28,971 nucleotides of DNA, taken from JABMQB01 sp964408795. GTDB taxonomy: Bacteria > Bacteroidota > Bacteroidia > Bacteroidales > Prolixibacteraceae. The notes beneath the pieces were generated by a model. It was not told the DNA's origin. It searched no databases and worked only from the letters and a program-made list of their open reading frames with translations. Made by a program: the position numbers and the translations under genes. The stretch spans positions 1-28,971 of the forward strand of contig CAYPAW010000015.1 in assembly GCA_964408795.1 (NCBI GenBank), read 5' to 3'. Positions 6,810 to 14,531 of the stretch are shown here, one piece after another; position 1 is the first letter of the stretch; each line of letters begins with the position of its first letter.

Positions 6810-6949
6810 AAACGAACATGATCTTTTTTAATCAAAAGTTCGCCAAAGGCAATGATTTAAAAAAGTTCATGTGAGAGCGAAGCGGTTCCATACGTTCTTA
6901 AATTTAGGATGAAGTTATGGGACGAATTATAATTTTTAAACGTATGAAA
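6810..6949 (+). repeat. 140-bp dispersed intergenic repeat, copy B
   Basis: Gap-free match to 3381-3520 (131 of 140 identical). The stem arms are at 6817-6834 and 6853-6871, the second inverted repeat at 6889-6896 and 6939-6946. Patchy similarity continues downstream: GGATAAAAACAGAAATG at 6992-7008 matches 3616-3632 at 16 of 17 bases. It lies 62 bases before a secreted-protein gene on the same strand. The direct repeat flanking copy A is degenerate on the left side here. Confidence 0.8.
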
Positions 6950-7010
6950 CAACCTTTTAGTCAATACACCAGGTCCTGTTTTATGGGGACCGGATAAAAA
7001 CAGAAATGAT

Positions 7011-8018
7011 ATGAGAATAAAATTATGGATCTTTTTATTACCCTTCAGCCTGACCTTTCTGGCAGAGGCACAGATTAGCAATACCTGGAATAAGCTGAAA
7101 AGTAACGTTTTCGGTGAAGAGACCGAAACACAGGATCAGAATCTGACAGAATGCAACTGTGAAGATGCGGTGACCGTTTTTCGGTTTTCAGGAAATTTGC
7201 AGTTTAACTACCTCGAAACCGATATCTGCCTCGAGGAGGATGGCTCGGCTCTTTTAACAGATAGAAATACCTACCAGTATTATATTTCAAGGAACGGAAA
7301 GGTTACAGGACCCTATGAAGAATTCGATCCTGAAGTGACCCGGTTTCGTTGCCTGGGGATCATGGATTACCATTCCTATCCTGAATACATCAGTAAAAAA
7401 GAGGGGAAATGGATTATTACCTTCGAAGGAAAACAGTATGGACCCTATGCCGAAATCAATGAGTTTCTGGTTTCTCTTTCAAAAAAGAAGTTTGTAGCTA
7501 TCGTGATCAGGGATAATTATATGGCGGGGATCGACATGGAAGAATTGGAGGAAAAAATGAAAAATGCTACACAGGAGGAACAAATGAAAATGGCTATGGA
7601 ATTGAGTGAAAAAATGCAGAATCAAATGGAATTGGAAGGGGAAATGGATTTGATGCCAAGATTTGTTACCAATGTGGAAGGAGTGGACTACGATCCTATG
7701 GCGGGATCCCTGTTTTATGCCAACATGAAATACGATGACATCTGTTTTGTTGAGTACAATAAAATTACCGGACTGAAAGGCAACACCCTTCTTGAGATGG
7801 ACGAGGATTTTTATATCGGCGGTGAGAATTTCTGGATCAACAAGGATAACAGCCGGTATGCCTGGTTCGATTACGGAACGCTTTATTTCAGCGACGGAAA
7901 AAAATGCGATCATGTTTTTTCACCCTCCCTGGTTATGGAAGGCAATACAGAATATATCCGTTACATGTTTTATTCGCCTGATGAGGATGCTGTAAAAATG
8001 TGCAGAATCCTCTTCTGA
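7011..8018 (+). CDS. secreted hypothetical protein with Met/Glu-rich segment
   Basis: I do not recognise a family. The 335-residue product starts with a clear signal peptide (1-20, ending FLAEA before QISN). The mature part has CNC at 48-50, repeated short beta-type motifs YISRNGKVTGPYEEF and EGKWIITFEGKQYGPYAE that look like two copies of a GxxxGPY repeat, and a helical stretch at 171-215 carrying ten methionines among Glu/Lys/Gln. The rest is rich in aromatic and acidic residues (YAWFDYGTLYFSDGK), as in WG-repeat or propeller-like beta proteins. It is probably periplasmic or surface-exposed. It is preceded by repeat copy B and followed after 212 bases by the VTC operon. Confidence 0.7.
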   Translation: MRIKLWIFLLPFSLTFLAEAQISNTWNKLKSNVFGEETETQDQNLTECNCEDAVTVFRFSGNLQFNYLETDICLEEDGSALLTDRNTYQYYISRNGKVTGPYEEFDPEVTRFRCLGIMDYHSYPEYISKKEGKWIITFEGKQYGPYAEINEFLVSLSKKKFVAIVIRDNYMAGIDMEELEEKMKNATQEEQMKMAMELSEKMQNQMELEGEMDLMPRFVTNVEGVDYDPMAGSLFYANMKYDDICFVEYNKITGLKGNTLLEMDEDFYIGGENFWINKDNSRYAWFDYGTLYFSDGKKCDHVFSPSLVMEGNTEYIRYMFYSPDEDAVKMCRILF

Positions 8019-8174
8019 GAAATGGGTCTATTCTGCCGGTTTAGATGAAACAGTGCCGGATGCAGACCCAGGTATACATGATTCTAATTAGTCACTCAAC
8101 TGAATCTGTTCAGGGGGAACAGAAAGGGTCGGTTTGCTTGGACTATTCCTTATTTTTTTTGCTGCTCGTAAGGG

Positions 8175-8196
8175 AATGTAAAATATATTTTACATT
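8175..8196. promoter_or_regulatory. perfect 22-bp AT-rich palindrome, candidate operator of the VTC operon
   Basis: AATGTAAAATA is followed directly by its exact reverse complement. It ends 34 bases before the TTG start of the VTC-type gene. A loose promoter-like box (TATATTTT, 8184-8191) lies inside it and TTTG at 8158-8161 lies upstream at a spacing of 22. A repressor bound here would cover the promoter. The TGTAAA...TTTACA arms are of a kind used by several dimeric regulators; the identity of the protein is unknown. Confidence 0.55.
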
Positions 8197-8230
8197 TTTG
8201 TTAGCCAATTAATTATCAGCCAACCGAATT

Positions 8231-8980
8231 TTGAAAAATATTCAGGATATTGTGAACAGCTTCCATGCAGTTTCTCTCGCCGAAAGCGGGGAAGTAAAAC
8301 TCATGAACCGTGTTGACCGTAAATATTGGTTCCCGGTTTCCGATATTCCTGAGATTCTGAAAATGGCTAAGGATGAGTATGATATCCTGGAGATCAAAAA
8401 CCAGCGTATTATGGAATATGAAACAACCTATTTCGATACCAGGGATGATCAAATGTATCGTTCCCACCATAACCAAAAACTCAACCGTTATAAAATCAGA
8501 AAACGAAGGTATCTGGCAACCGAGAAAAAATTTCTGGAGATCAAATTGAAAAACAATAAAAAAAGAATGATCAAGGAAAGAATCGAGAGTGCAGGCACTG
8601 CGGACACCTTTACCCTGGAAGAATCAGCTTTTCTTTTGCAGAAATCACCATTTGAAGGATCCCGCCTTTTTCCTGCACTGGAGAATCGTTTTAGCCGCAT
8701 TACCTTAATTCATAAAGAGAAAACCGACCGCTGTACGCTTGATTTTAATCTGAAGTTTCAAAACCCATTGGGAACGATAACCCTGAAAAATATGGCTGTT
8801 GCCGAAATTAAAAGAAGCAGGAACAAACAGTCGTCACCACTGCTGAATATCCTGCGTAAGAAAAGAATAAGACAACGGGGTTTGTCAAAATACTGTACCG
8901 GAAGAGCGATCCTGGAACCGGGATTGAAACAGAACGCTTTTAAGCAACGATTGCGGTTTGTTACAATGAATGCTGAATAA
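8231..8980 (+). CDS. VTC-domain polyphosphate polymerase family protein
   Basis: A 249-residue protein of the VTC family, whose yeast member Vtc4 makes polyphosphate from ATP inside a tunnel lined with basic residues and a few acidic metal ligands. Matching stretches: LMNRVDRKYWFP (24-35), YETTYFDTRDDQMYRSHHN (63-81), the basic strand YKIRKRRY (87-94), FLEIKLK (101-107, acidic metal ligand plus lysine), DRCTLDFNLKF (166-176) and AVAEIKRSRN (189-198). There is no membrane segment, so it is cytoplasmic. The start is TTG: an in-frame stop lies at 8210, the first ATG is at residue 25, and the MKNI-I--FH--SL beginning fits relatives. It is the first gene of a three-gene operon with DUF4956 and DUF2490; polymer production is inferred. 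Confidence 0.85.
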   Translation: MKNIQDIVNSFHAVSLAESGEVKLMNRVDRKYWFPVSDIPEILKMAKDEYDILEIKNQRIMEYETTYFDTRDDQMYRSHHNQKLNRYKIRKRRYLATEKKFLEIKLKNNKKRMIKERIESAGTADTFTLEESAFLLQKSPFEGSRLFPALENRFSRITLIHKEKTDRCTLDFNLKFQNPLGTITLKNMAVAEIKRSRNKQSSPLLNILRKKRIRQRGLSKYCTGRAILEPGLKQNAFKQRLRFVTMNAE

Positions 8981-9001
8981 AATATTTTTAAAGTCCATAC
9001 A

Positions 9002-9640
9002 ATGATTTTTCTATTTTATACGGGAATAAGTTTAGCCAAACTAAATGCTTTATCTGAATTGGGTATCCGGTTTGGATTCAATCTGATTGCTACATTTATT
9101 ATCGTTGTTTTGCTGTATGCCAGAAACAGCAGACGAAAAGATTTTTATTTCAGTTACTTTGCTATCAGCATTGCCGTTTTTCTATTGTGTTACCTGCTCG
9201 AAAGTGTAAAGCTGGAATTGGGTTTCGCCCTGGGCCTTTTTGCTATTTTCGGAATCATCCGATACCGTACCGATCCTATTCCGGCTAAAGAAATGACGTA
9301 TCTGTTCGTGATTATTGCCGTTTCCGTAATCAATGCGGTCTCAAAATCTCAAATAACGTATCTGGAGTTGATCTTTGTTAATATCCTTTTGGTAGGAGCC
9401 CTCTGGGGACTTGAAAAAATATTGAGGCTAAAACAGGAAGGTTCCCTGTTGGTGACCTATGAAAAAATTGAAAACATCCATAAAAACAACGATAAGGATT
9501 TGTTGGAAGATCTGAAAAAACGAACCGGGATTGTCATTAAACGGTATGAAATTGAAAAGGTGGATCTCCTGCGGGATGTGGCAATCATTAAAATATATTT
9601 CGATATCAATGGGGAATCAAAAACGACCAAAAAAAGATGA
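9002..9640 (+). CDS. DUF4956 membrane protein
   Basis: A 212-residue inner-membrane protein of the DUF4956 family. Four or five hydrophobic segments occupy residues about 20-140. The family signature GFALGLFAIFGIIRYRT (73-89) followed by IPAKEMTYLFVIIAVSVINA is clear. Residues 145-212 form a charged soluble domain with a predicted ferredoxin-like alternation (ENIHKN...LKKRTGIVIKRYEI...AIIKIYFDI). The function is unknown. DUF4956 genes are commonly found beside VTC-type polymerases, so a role in placing or moving the polymer across the inner membrane is a reasonable inference. It starts 21 bases after the VTC gene and overlaps the next gene by 4 bases. Confidence 0.88.
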   Translation: MIFLFYTGISLAKLNALSELGIRFGFNLIATFIIVVLLYARNSRRKDFYFSYFAISIAVFLLCYLLESVKLELGFALGLFAIFGIIRYRTDPIPAKEMTYLFVIIAVSVINAVSKSQITYLELIFVNILLVGALWGLEKILRLKQEGSLLVTYEKIENIHKNNDKDLLEDLKKRTGIVIKRYEIEKVDLLRDVAIIKIYFDINGESKTTKKR

Positions 9641-10278
9641 ATAAACGATGCATTTTGTTTTTTCTGATCCTGTTGAGTTTTTTGCAGGTTCATGCAAAGA
9701 CAAAACGGTTTGGAACCTGGATTGAAGCGAAATTCTCAAAAGATATCTTCAAAAAACTGGAATTCACCCTGGCCCCTGAAGTTCGTTTGCAGGATGATTT
9801 TACGGTGGATGAATACTTAATGGACGGGGATTTAACCTTTAAGCCGGTAGATTTTTTGCGTCTGTCTGCTGCATACCGGTATTTGATCAATGTGAAGAAA
9901 AGCGAAAATGAACATTATCATCGCTTTGCTTTAGATGCCATGGGGAAAAAAGAATGGAAACGGCTGGAGGGTTCTCTGAGGTTTCGTTTAACCAATTATC
10001 CGGAGTTTGAGGCAAATAACAACGACAAGAATGAATATCTGCGCTACCGGTTGAAATTTGAGTATGATATCAGAAAGTGCAAATTACGGCCTTTTACAAG
10101 CTATGAGTTGTTTTATCTGCTGGCTGACAAAGCGTTGACGAAAAGTCGTTTTGATATTGAGGGCAGTTACAAGATCTCAGACAACAGCCGGCTGGGACTT
10201 TATTACAGGCTGGAGACCCATTTCGACGGTGAGGATGCCATTCATATCCTAGGCATTGCATATGATCTGGATTTCTGA
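9637..10278 (+). CDS. DUF2490 outer-membrane beta-barrel protein
   Basis: A 213-residue exported protein: signal peptide 1-20 (hydrophobic core FFLILLSFLQVHA), then alternating amphipathic strands rich in aromatic residues and Arg/Lys/Glu, ending in a beta-strand with a terminal Phe (YDLDF), as expected for an outer-membrane barrel. The opening KRFGTWIEAKFSKDIFKKLEFTL fits the DUF2490 family. Its ATG overlaps the DUF4956 stop (ATGA, 4 bases), indicating translational coupling. With VTC and DUF4956 it gives cytoplasmic, inner-membrane and outer-membrane members in one operon. Cargo or ligand is unknown. Confidence 0.82.
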   Translation: MNKRCILFFLILLSFLQVHAKTKRFGTWIEAKFSKDIFKKLEFTLAPEVRLQDDFTVDEYLMDGDLTFKPVDFLRLSAAYRYLINVKKSENEHYHRFALDAMGKKEWKRLEGSLRFRLTNYPEFEANNNDKNEYLRYRLKFEYDIRKCKLRPFTSYELFYLLADKALTKSRFDIEGSYKISDNSRLGLYYRLETHFDGEDAIHILGIAYDLDF

Positions 10279-10322
10279 ACGGGGCAGAAACAGCAATCCA
10301 GGTTTTCTCCTCCTGATCCTGA

Positions 10323-10348
10323 AGGCTCTGCCTGAAGCCTATTTTTTT
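10323..10348 (+). terminator. putative terminator of the VTC operon
   Basis: AGGCT (10323-10327) and AGCCT (10336-10340) form a short stem with an 8-base loop, followed by a run of seven T (10342-10348). It lies 45 bases after the DUF2490 stop and overlaps the end of the converging dipeptidase gene. The stem is short, so this is a moderate call. Confidence 0.45.
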
Positions 10349-11709
10349 ATCTCCGCATAATACCGGTAAAACAGCGGTATGGTTCGGATTCCATTGAAGA
10401 ACTGTTCGAGCGGGAAGTTCTCATTGGGTGAATGGATGGCGTCTTCTTCCAGTCCAAATCCCATGAGCACCGATTTTATGCCGAGTACCTCTTCAAAGGT
10501 TGAAATGATAGGGATACTCCCTCCTGAACGTACGGGTACCGGCCTTTTCCCATACACATCGGTAAAGGCTTTCTCGGCAGCCTGGTATTCCGGAAGATCA
10601 ATGGGGCATACATAGCCCTGCCCGCCATGGAGCGGAGTAACGTTCACTGTCACTGTCTTGGGAGCAATCGACAGGAAATAATCGGCAAATAACCGGTTTA
10701 TCTTCCGGTGGTCCTGGTTGGGTACCAAACGGCAGGATACCTTGGCATATGCTTTTGAAGGGATAACCGTTTTGGCTCCCTCCCCGGTGTATCCCCCCCA
10801 GATGCCACATACATCAAAGGATGGACGGATTCCGGTACGTTCCGTCGTGGAAAACCCTTTTTCACCGGTAAGTTCTTCCACGTGAATCGCTTTTTTATAG
10901 ACATCCTCACGGAAAGGAGCTTGGGCCAGCAGGGCTCGTTCTTCCGGGGAAACATTCAGAACATCATCGTAGAATCCCGGGATGGTTATCTTCCCCTCGC
11001 TGTTTATAAGCTGGCTGATCATATCGCATAAAACATTCACCGGATTGGCTACAGCACCTCCAAAGAGGCCCGAATGAAGATCCCGTGAAGGACCGGTAAG
11101 TTCTACCTGCCAGTAAGCCAGTCCTCGTAACCCGGTGGTAATGGAAGGAGTATCCGGAGCGAACATAGCAGTATCTGAAACCAGAATCACATCGGCTTTC
11201 AGCATCTCTTTGTTCTCGGCACACCATTTTCCCAGACTGGGCGATCCGATTTCCTCCTCACCTTCAATCATAAATTTTACATTGCACGGAAGGGTTCCGG
11301 TTTGAACCATCAATTCGAACGCTTTCGCGTGCATCATCCCTTGTCCTTTGTCGTCATCGGCACCACGACCCCAAATTCTGCCATCCCTGATCTCCGGTTC
11401 AAAAGGATCCGATTTCCATTGTTCAACAGGATCTATGGGCATTACATCCATATGGGCGTAGACCAGAACGGTGGGTAAAGAGAGGTCAATCATCTTCTCC
11501 CCGTAGGTTACCGGATTTCCGTCAGTTTGAAAAATTACCGCCTTGTCAGCTCCGGAATCCAACAGTACTTGCTTCCAGTATTCCGCTGCTTTCTGCATAT
11601 CAGAATGATGCTCCGATTGAGAACTAATGGAAGGAATCCGGATGAGACCAAAAAGCTCGTCCAGGAAACGGTCTTTGTTTTTTTCAATGTAGCGATTGAT
11701 ATTTTCCAT
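10339..11709 (-). CDS. M20-family dipeptidase
   Basis: A 456-residue cytoplasmic zinc peptidase of the M20 family (ArgE/DapE/CPG2/carnosinase group). Visible metal and catalytic residues: HMD (His86, Asp88), the bridging Asp in GRGADDDKG (near 119), the general base pair in GEEEIGS (Glu151/152), SDT (Asp179), and a later His in AIHSPNENF. The lid-domain stretch TGPSRDLHSGLFGG (205-218) is typical of the dipeptidase branch. It is expected to hydrolyse dipeptides, specificity unknown. No signal peptide. It lies 31 bases after the TPR lipoprotein gene and is probably read from that gene's promoter. Confidence 0.92.
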   Translation of the reverse strand: MENINRYIEKNKDRFLDELFGLIRIPSISSQSEHHSDMQKAAEYWKQVLLDSGADKAVIFQTDGNPVTYGEKMIDLSLPTVLVYAHMDVMPIDPVEQWKSDPFEPEIRDGRIWGRGADDDKGQGMMHAKAFELMVQTGTLPCNVKFMIEGEEEIGSPSLGKWCAENKEMLKADVILVSDTAMFAPDTPSITTGLRGLAYWQVELTGPSRDLHSGLFGGAVANPVNVLCDMISQLINSEGKITIPGFYDDVLNVSPEERALLAQAPFREDVYKKAIHVEELTGEKGFSTTERTGIRPSFDVCGIWGGYTGEGAKTVIPSKAYAKVSCRLVPNQDHRKINRLFADYFLSIAPKTVTVNVTPLHGGQGYVCPIDLPEYQAAEKAFTDVYGKRPVPVRSGGSIPIISTFEEVLGIKSVLMGFGLEEDAIHSPNENFPLEQFFNGIRTIPLFYRYYAEIKK

Positions 11710-11740
11710 TGTTGGTTATTTTACTCTCATGGATTCATTT

Positions 11741-13495
11741 TTAGTCGACAATCTTTTTAAATTCCGCGTGGTTGAAGTAACGGGCAAATTCCTGGTCTAC
11801 TTGTGCTTTGGTTTTCAGATCAGGATTTATCCTGACTGCATTTGCGAGGCTTTCAAAGAGGAGATTGTCTTTAGCGGTACGTGCTCCTATGACGGCTTTC
11901 AGGTATTCTTTACGGAAACATTCCGGATGGTTGATTTGTTCAAGGTCCTTTAATGCCCCGTTGTTATCACCGTTCAATATTTTTGTCAGTGCGGTATTTA
12001 CATCGGCATCTTCCCTGAAATACCGTATCGCTTTGTCATAGTCTGCCTTTTTCACACTCACCAGGCCCAGGTTGTAATTAACGGCCTTTCCGGCACCTGC
12101 AGCGGCTCCGAAGAGTTCCTCGGCTTTTTGGATATTGCCATTGGCGAAAGCCACTACACCCAGGTTGTTTTTTATGATGGGTTCATCATTTTTCAGCTGT
12201 TCTGCCTTTTCAAATAACGGAACGGCCTCTTCAAATTGACGTTGCAAAACCAGCACCGTTCCGGCATTGTTCGGGCCTCTCCAGTCTTGCGGGTAAGTTT
12301 GGATAAACGACCGGTAGATAGCCAGTTTTTCGTCCAGGTCCTCTGTCAGAGTTGCTGCATAGAGGAGTTCAGCCGGATTCAGGGTGGAGGGATCGGAGGC
12401 GGCAAGCGAGGTTATTTCGTCGTCGGTTTTTCCGATCAGGTCTACCCGGGTGGTAATTTTTGCTCTTCGTAGACGGGGAAGGATCTCTTCGGCTACAGCG
12501 GAAAATGCTGAAGAGAGATTCCGGATTTCCCGTTCCCTGACTTCCGGATCGTTGTACATAGAAAGAACACGCAATATCAACTCTTTGTCCTGAATATTGG
12601 AGTGCTCCATCAATTCTTTGAATCCTTCCCAGTCTTCCGGGGTATACCTGGCTTTAATTCCGGTTTCCACACCGGCTTTTTCCAACGCTTCGGTAAAATA
12701 ACCAGTGGATGTTTTTTGACGGGCAGAAGCCAGATTCGTATTTAAGTCAACGGCTCCATCGGGGGATGCGTAGGCTGTGATCTCCACGCCTTTTAAGTCT
12801 TTCCGGTTATCGGAAGCGGCTTTTTTTGTATATTCCTCCAAAGAAACAACATCTTCATCGGAGATTTCTTCCTTTCTCAGGTTGGAACGGTTGATCAGGT
12901 AGTGGATGTCAGCCATCAGTTCATCCGGTATGATGCGCTGAAATTCGTCTAGATAGGGATCGTATTTCCCCGTGGTGTTCTCTTCCCTGAAAACGCCAAG
13001 GAGGGGCTTTGGTTTGATCACCAGCAATTCACTGGTAGCAATCACTCCATCGGCAATCTTTATAGGCTCAAAATCAACGGATTTTTTCCCTTTGGAAGCT
13101 GTGATCTGTAAAATCAGATCGGAGGATGCCATTTCTTCTTTATAGGTTGTTGATTCTTTTTGGCTGAAATTGCCTCCGTTTGAAAAGCTGATCACTTTGT
13201 GGTTTGCTTCAACTTTTTCACCCTGTAGCATGACCGGTTCAAAATCGGTTTCTCCTCCTTCGTGTTGCAACACCGGTGTGGCAACCAGGGTTGCTTTTTT
13301 ATTGAAATATTTAGACGGAAATCTTCCGTCCAAAACCATATCTACTTTACCAGCATGTGCTTCCAGCACTTCCGGAGTAACATGAAACCGGATCTCACTG
13401 GCATTTTTTTTCATTTTTTGTAATCCGGCACAACCGGATAACAGGAAAACACCTGCGCAAAAAATAACCAGGGATGGTACGTTGAATCGTTTCAT
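11741..13495 (-). CDS. TPR lipoprotein with OmpA-like segment
   Basis: A 584-residue lipoprotein: basic start, hydrophobic core and the lipobox LLSGC with Cys22, so it is membrane-anchored in the envelope. Residues about 35-160 form a beta-rich domain that I do not recognise. A segment near 240-285 (GVEITAYASPDGAVDLN, then LASARQK) resembles the core of an OmpA peptidoglycan-binding domain but lacks the usual HTD. Residues about 385-530 carry tetratricopeptide-like repeats (AIYRSFIQTYPQDWRGPNNAG, VPLFEKAEQLKNDEPIIKNN, KAEELFGAAAGAGKAVNYN). Such proteins in Bacteroidota serve as envelope scaffolds; the partner here is unknown. A -7 box lies 39 bases upstream. Confidence 0.8.
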   Translation of the reverse strand: MKRFNVPSLVIFCAGVFLLSGCAGLQKMKKNASEIRFHVTPEVLEAHAGKVDMVLDGRFPSKYFNKKATLVATPVLQHEGGETDFEPVMLQGEKVEANHKVISFSNGGNFSQKESTTYKEEMASSDLILQITASKGKKSVDFEPIKIADGVIATSELLVIKPKPLLGVFREENTTGKYDPYLDEFQRIIPDELMADIHYLINRSNLRKEEISDEDVVSLEEYTKKAASDNRKDLKGVEITAYASPDGAVDLNTNLASARQKTSTGYFTEALEKAGVETGIKARYTPEDWEGFKELMEHSNIQDKELILRVLSMYNDPEVREREIRNLSSAFSAVAEEILPRLRRAKITTRVDLIGKTDDEITSLAASDPSTLNPAELLYAATLTEDLDEKLAIYRSFIQTYPQDWRGPNNAGTVLVLQRQFEEAVPLFEKAEQLKNDEPIIKNNLGVVAFANGNIQKAEELFGAAAGAGKAVNYNLGLVSVKKADYDKAIRYFREDADVNTALTKILNGDNNGALKDLEQINHPECFRKEYLKAVIGARTAKDNLLFESLANAVRINPDLKTKAQVDQEFARYFNHAEFKKIVD

Positions 13496-13533
13496 AATCG
13501 TATTTTTAAATAATTGTGTTAATAGTACGATTG

Positions 13534-13541
13534 CAAAAATA
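13534..13541 (-). promoter_or_regulatory. -7 promoter element of the TPR lipoprotein gene
   Basis: The minus strand reads TATTTTTG, an exact match to the Bacteroidetes -7 box TAnnTTTG, 39 bases before the start codon. The -33 position (TTAT) does not match TTTG, so the call rests on one box. Confidence 0.4.
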
Positions 13542-13583
13542 GAAAAAGCTTTCAGTTAAAATAATGATCAAAGGGATAAAACA

Positions 13584-14219
13584 TCAAAGTTTTGCATGAT
13601 GCAACCCGGGTTGGTAGGTTTTGTTAAAAATCACTTGTTTTAATTTGTTGTATTGGGTTGTGTCATGAATGAAATCCAGATTGTTCGTATCTATGATAAG
13701 AACCGGAAAATCTTTGGTGTATTTCAGGTAATTAATGTAGCCGTTTTTAATGCTTTCCAGATAGGATGGCTCCATGTCGCGTTCATAATCACGCCCTCTG
13801 ACTTCAATGTTCTTCAGTAAGGTTTCCGTATCTGAGTGAAGATAAACATACAGGTCGGGTTTAGGCATGGATTCAAAAATAATGTCAAAAATTCGTCTGA
13901 ACAGGTTATACTCATCTTTCTTTAAGGTGTTCCTGGCAAAGATGGCCGATTTGGTAAAGTAGTAATCCGAAATGAGAAAATCGTAAAATAGGTCGAAATT
14001 CAGGATCTCTTTTTTTATCTGACTATACCGGTCAGCGAGGAACGTTAATTCAAGGGGAAAGGAGTACCTGTCCCGGTTTTGATAGAATTTTGGCAGAAAC
14101 GGATTGTCGGCAAACTGTTCGAGAACCAGTTTGGCATTGTACTCTTTGCTCAATGCGGAAGCCAGTGAAGTTTTCCCCGCTCCAATGTTCCCTTCAATAA
14201 CCAGAAAATGCATATTCAT
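13584..14219 (-). CDS. deoxynucleoside kinase
   Basis: A 211-residue cytoplasmic kinase of the deoxyadenosine/deoxyguanosine kinase type that phosphorylates salvaged deoxynucleosides. The P-loop GNIGAGKTS (10-18) is followed by LEQFADNPFLPKFYQ, where the Glu contacts the substrate sugar, the LADRYSQIKK stretch with the DRY/S motif near 63, and the lid RGRDYERDME (near 138), rich in arginine. Length and motif order match the bacterial dNK family; which base is preferred cannot be read reliably. Starts at 14219 or 14213 (MNMH or MH) are both possible; relatives often begin MHY or MHF. It stands alone, 88 bases downstream of the lipoprotein promoter region and 312 bases from pnp. Confidence 0.9.
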   Translation of the reverse strand: MNMHFLVIEGNIGAGKTSLASALSKEYNAKLVLEQFADNPFLPKFYQNRDRYSFPLELTFLADRYSQIKKEILNFDLFYDFLISDYYFTKSAIFARNTLKKDEYNLFRRIFDIIFESMPKPDLYVYLHSDTETLLKNIEVRGRDYERDMEPSYLESIKNGYINYLKYTKDFPVLIIDTNNLDFIHDTTQYNKLKQVIFNKTYQPGLHHAKL

Positions 14220-14531
14220 AGTCTCAAATCAGATTTCAGGAATAACCGGTTTCCGAAGCGTAAAAGTACAATTTTTATTCGTGAAACCAGATTTCAGGAA
14301 TGAAGAGCATGGATTCCGATACGCTCAGCTTTCGGGATCCATGCATTTAACCTGTCGGATGAGCAGGCTGGTACTCCGGCATTGGTAAAAAATCCTTCCT
14401 TAAGGGTTCCTTGTAAGCTTACTGTGCGGGAAACCAGGATTGCATTTACCATGCGGTCAATCCTTATTCCCGGGACAGGATCCCGGCGATCCAAGGCAGG
14501 GTATATTGTCTTTCTGCGGGTGGGCTACGGG
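14220..14531. other. intergenic region between pnp and the deoxynucleoside kinase gene
   Basis: No convincing gene. It contains a 14-base direct repeat CAGATTTCAGGAAT at 14230-14243 and 14288-14301, and a small hairpin CCGGGA/TCCCGG at 14470-14486 in the 3' region of pnp without a T-tract. On the minus strand TACTTTTA near 14262-14269 is a weak candidate for the kinase -7 box. Short open frames on both strands have no domain-like content. Confidence 0.4.

Noticed and set aside
3381..6949. Insertion sequence with transposase
   Set aside because: The repeats are non-coding apart from tiny frames and the bracketed genes are not transposases; at most this is a non-autonomous element or repeat-flanked block.
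7479..7913. 144-codon minus-strand frame opposite the Met-rich protein gene
   Set aside because: Its His/Phe-rich content is the complement of the Met/Glu-rich coding stretch; the plus-strand frame has a signal peptide and a better gene structure.
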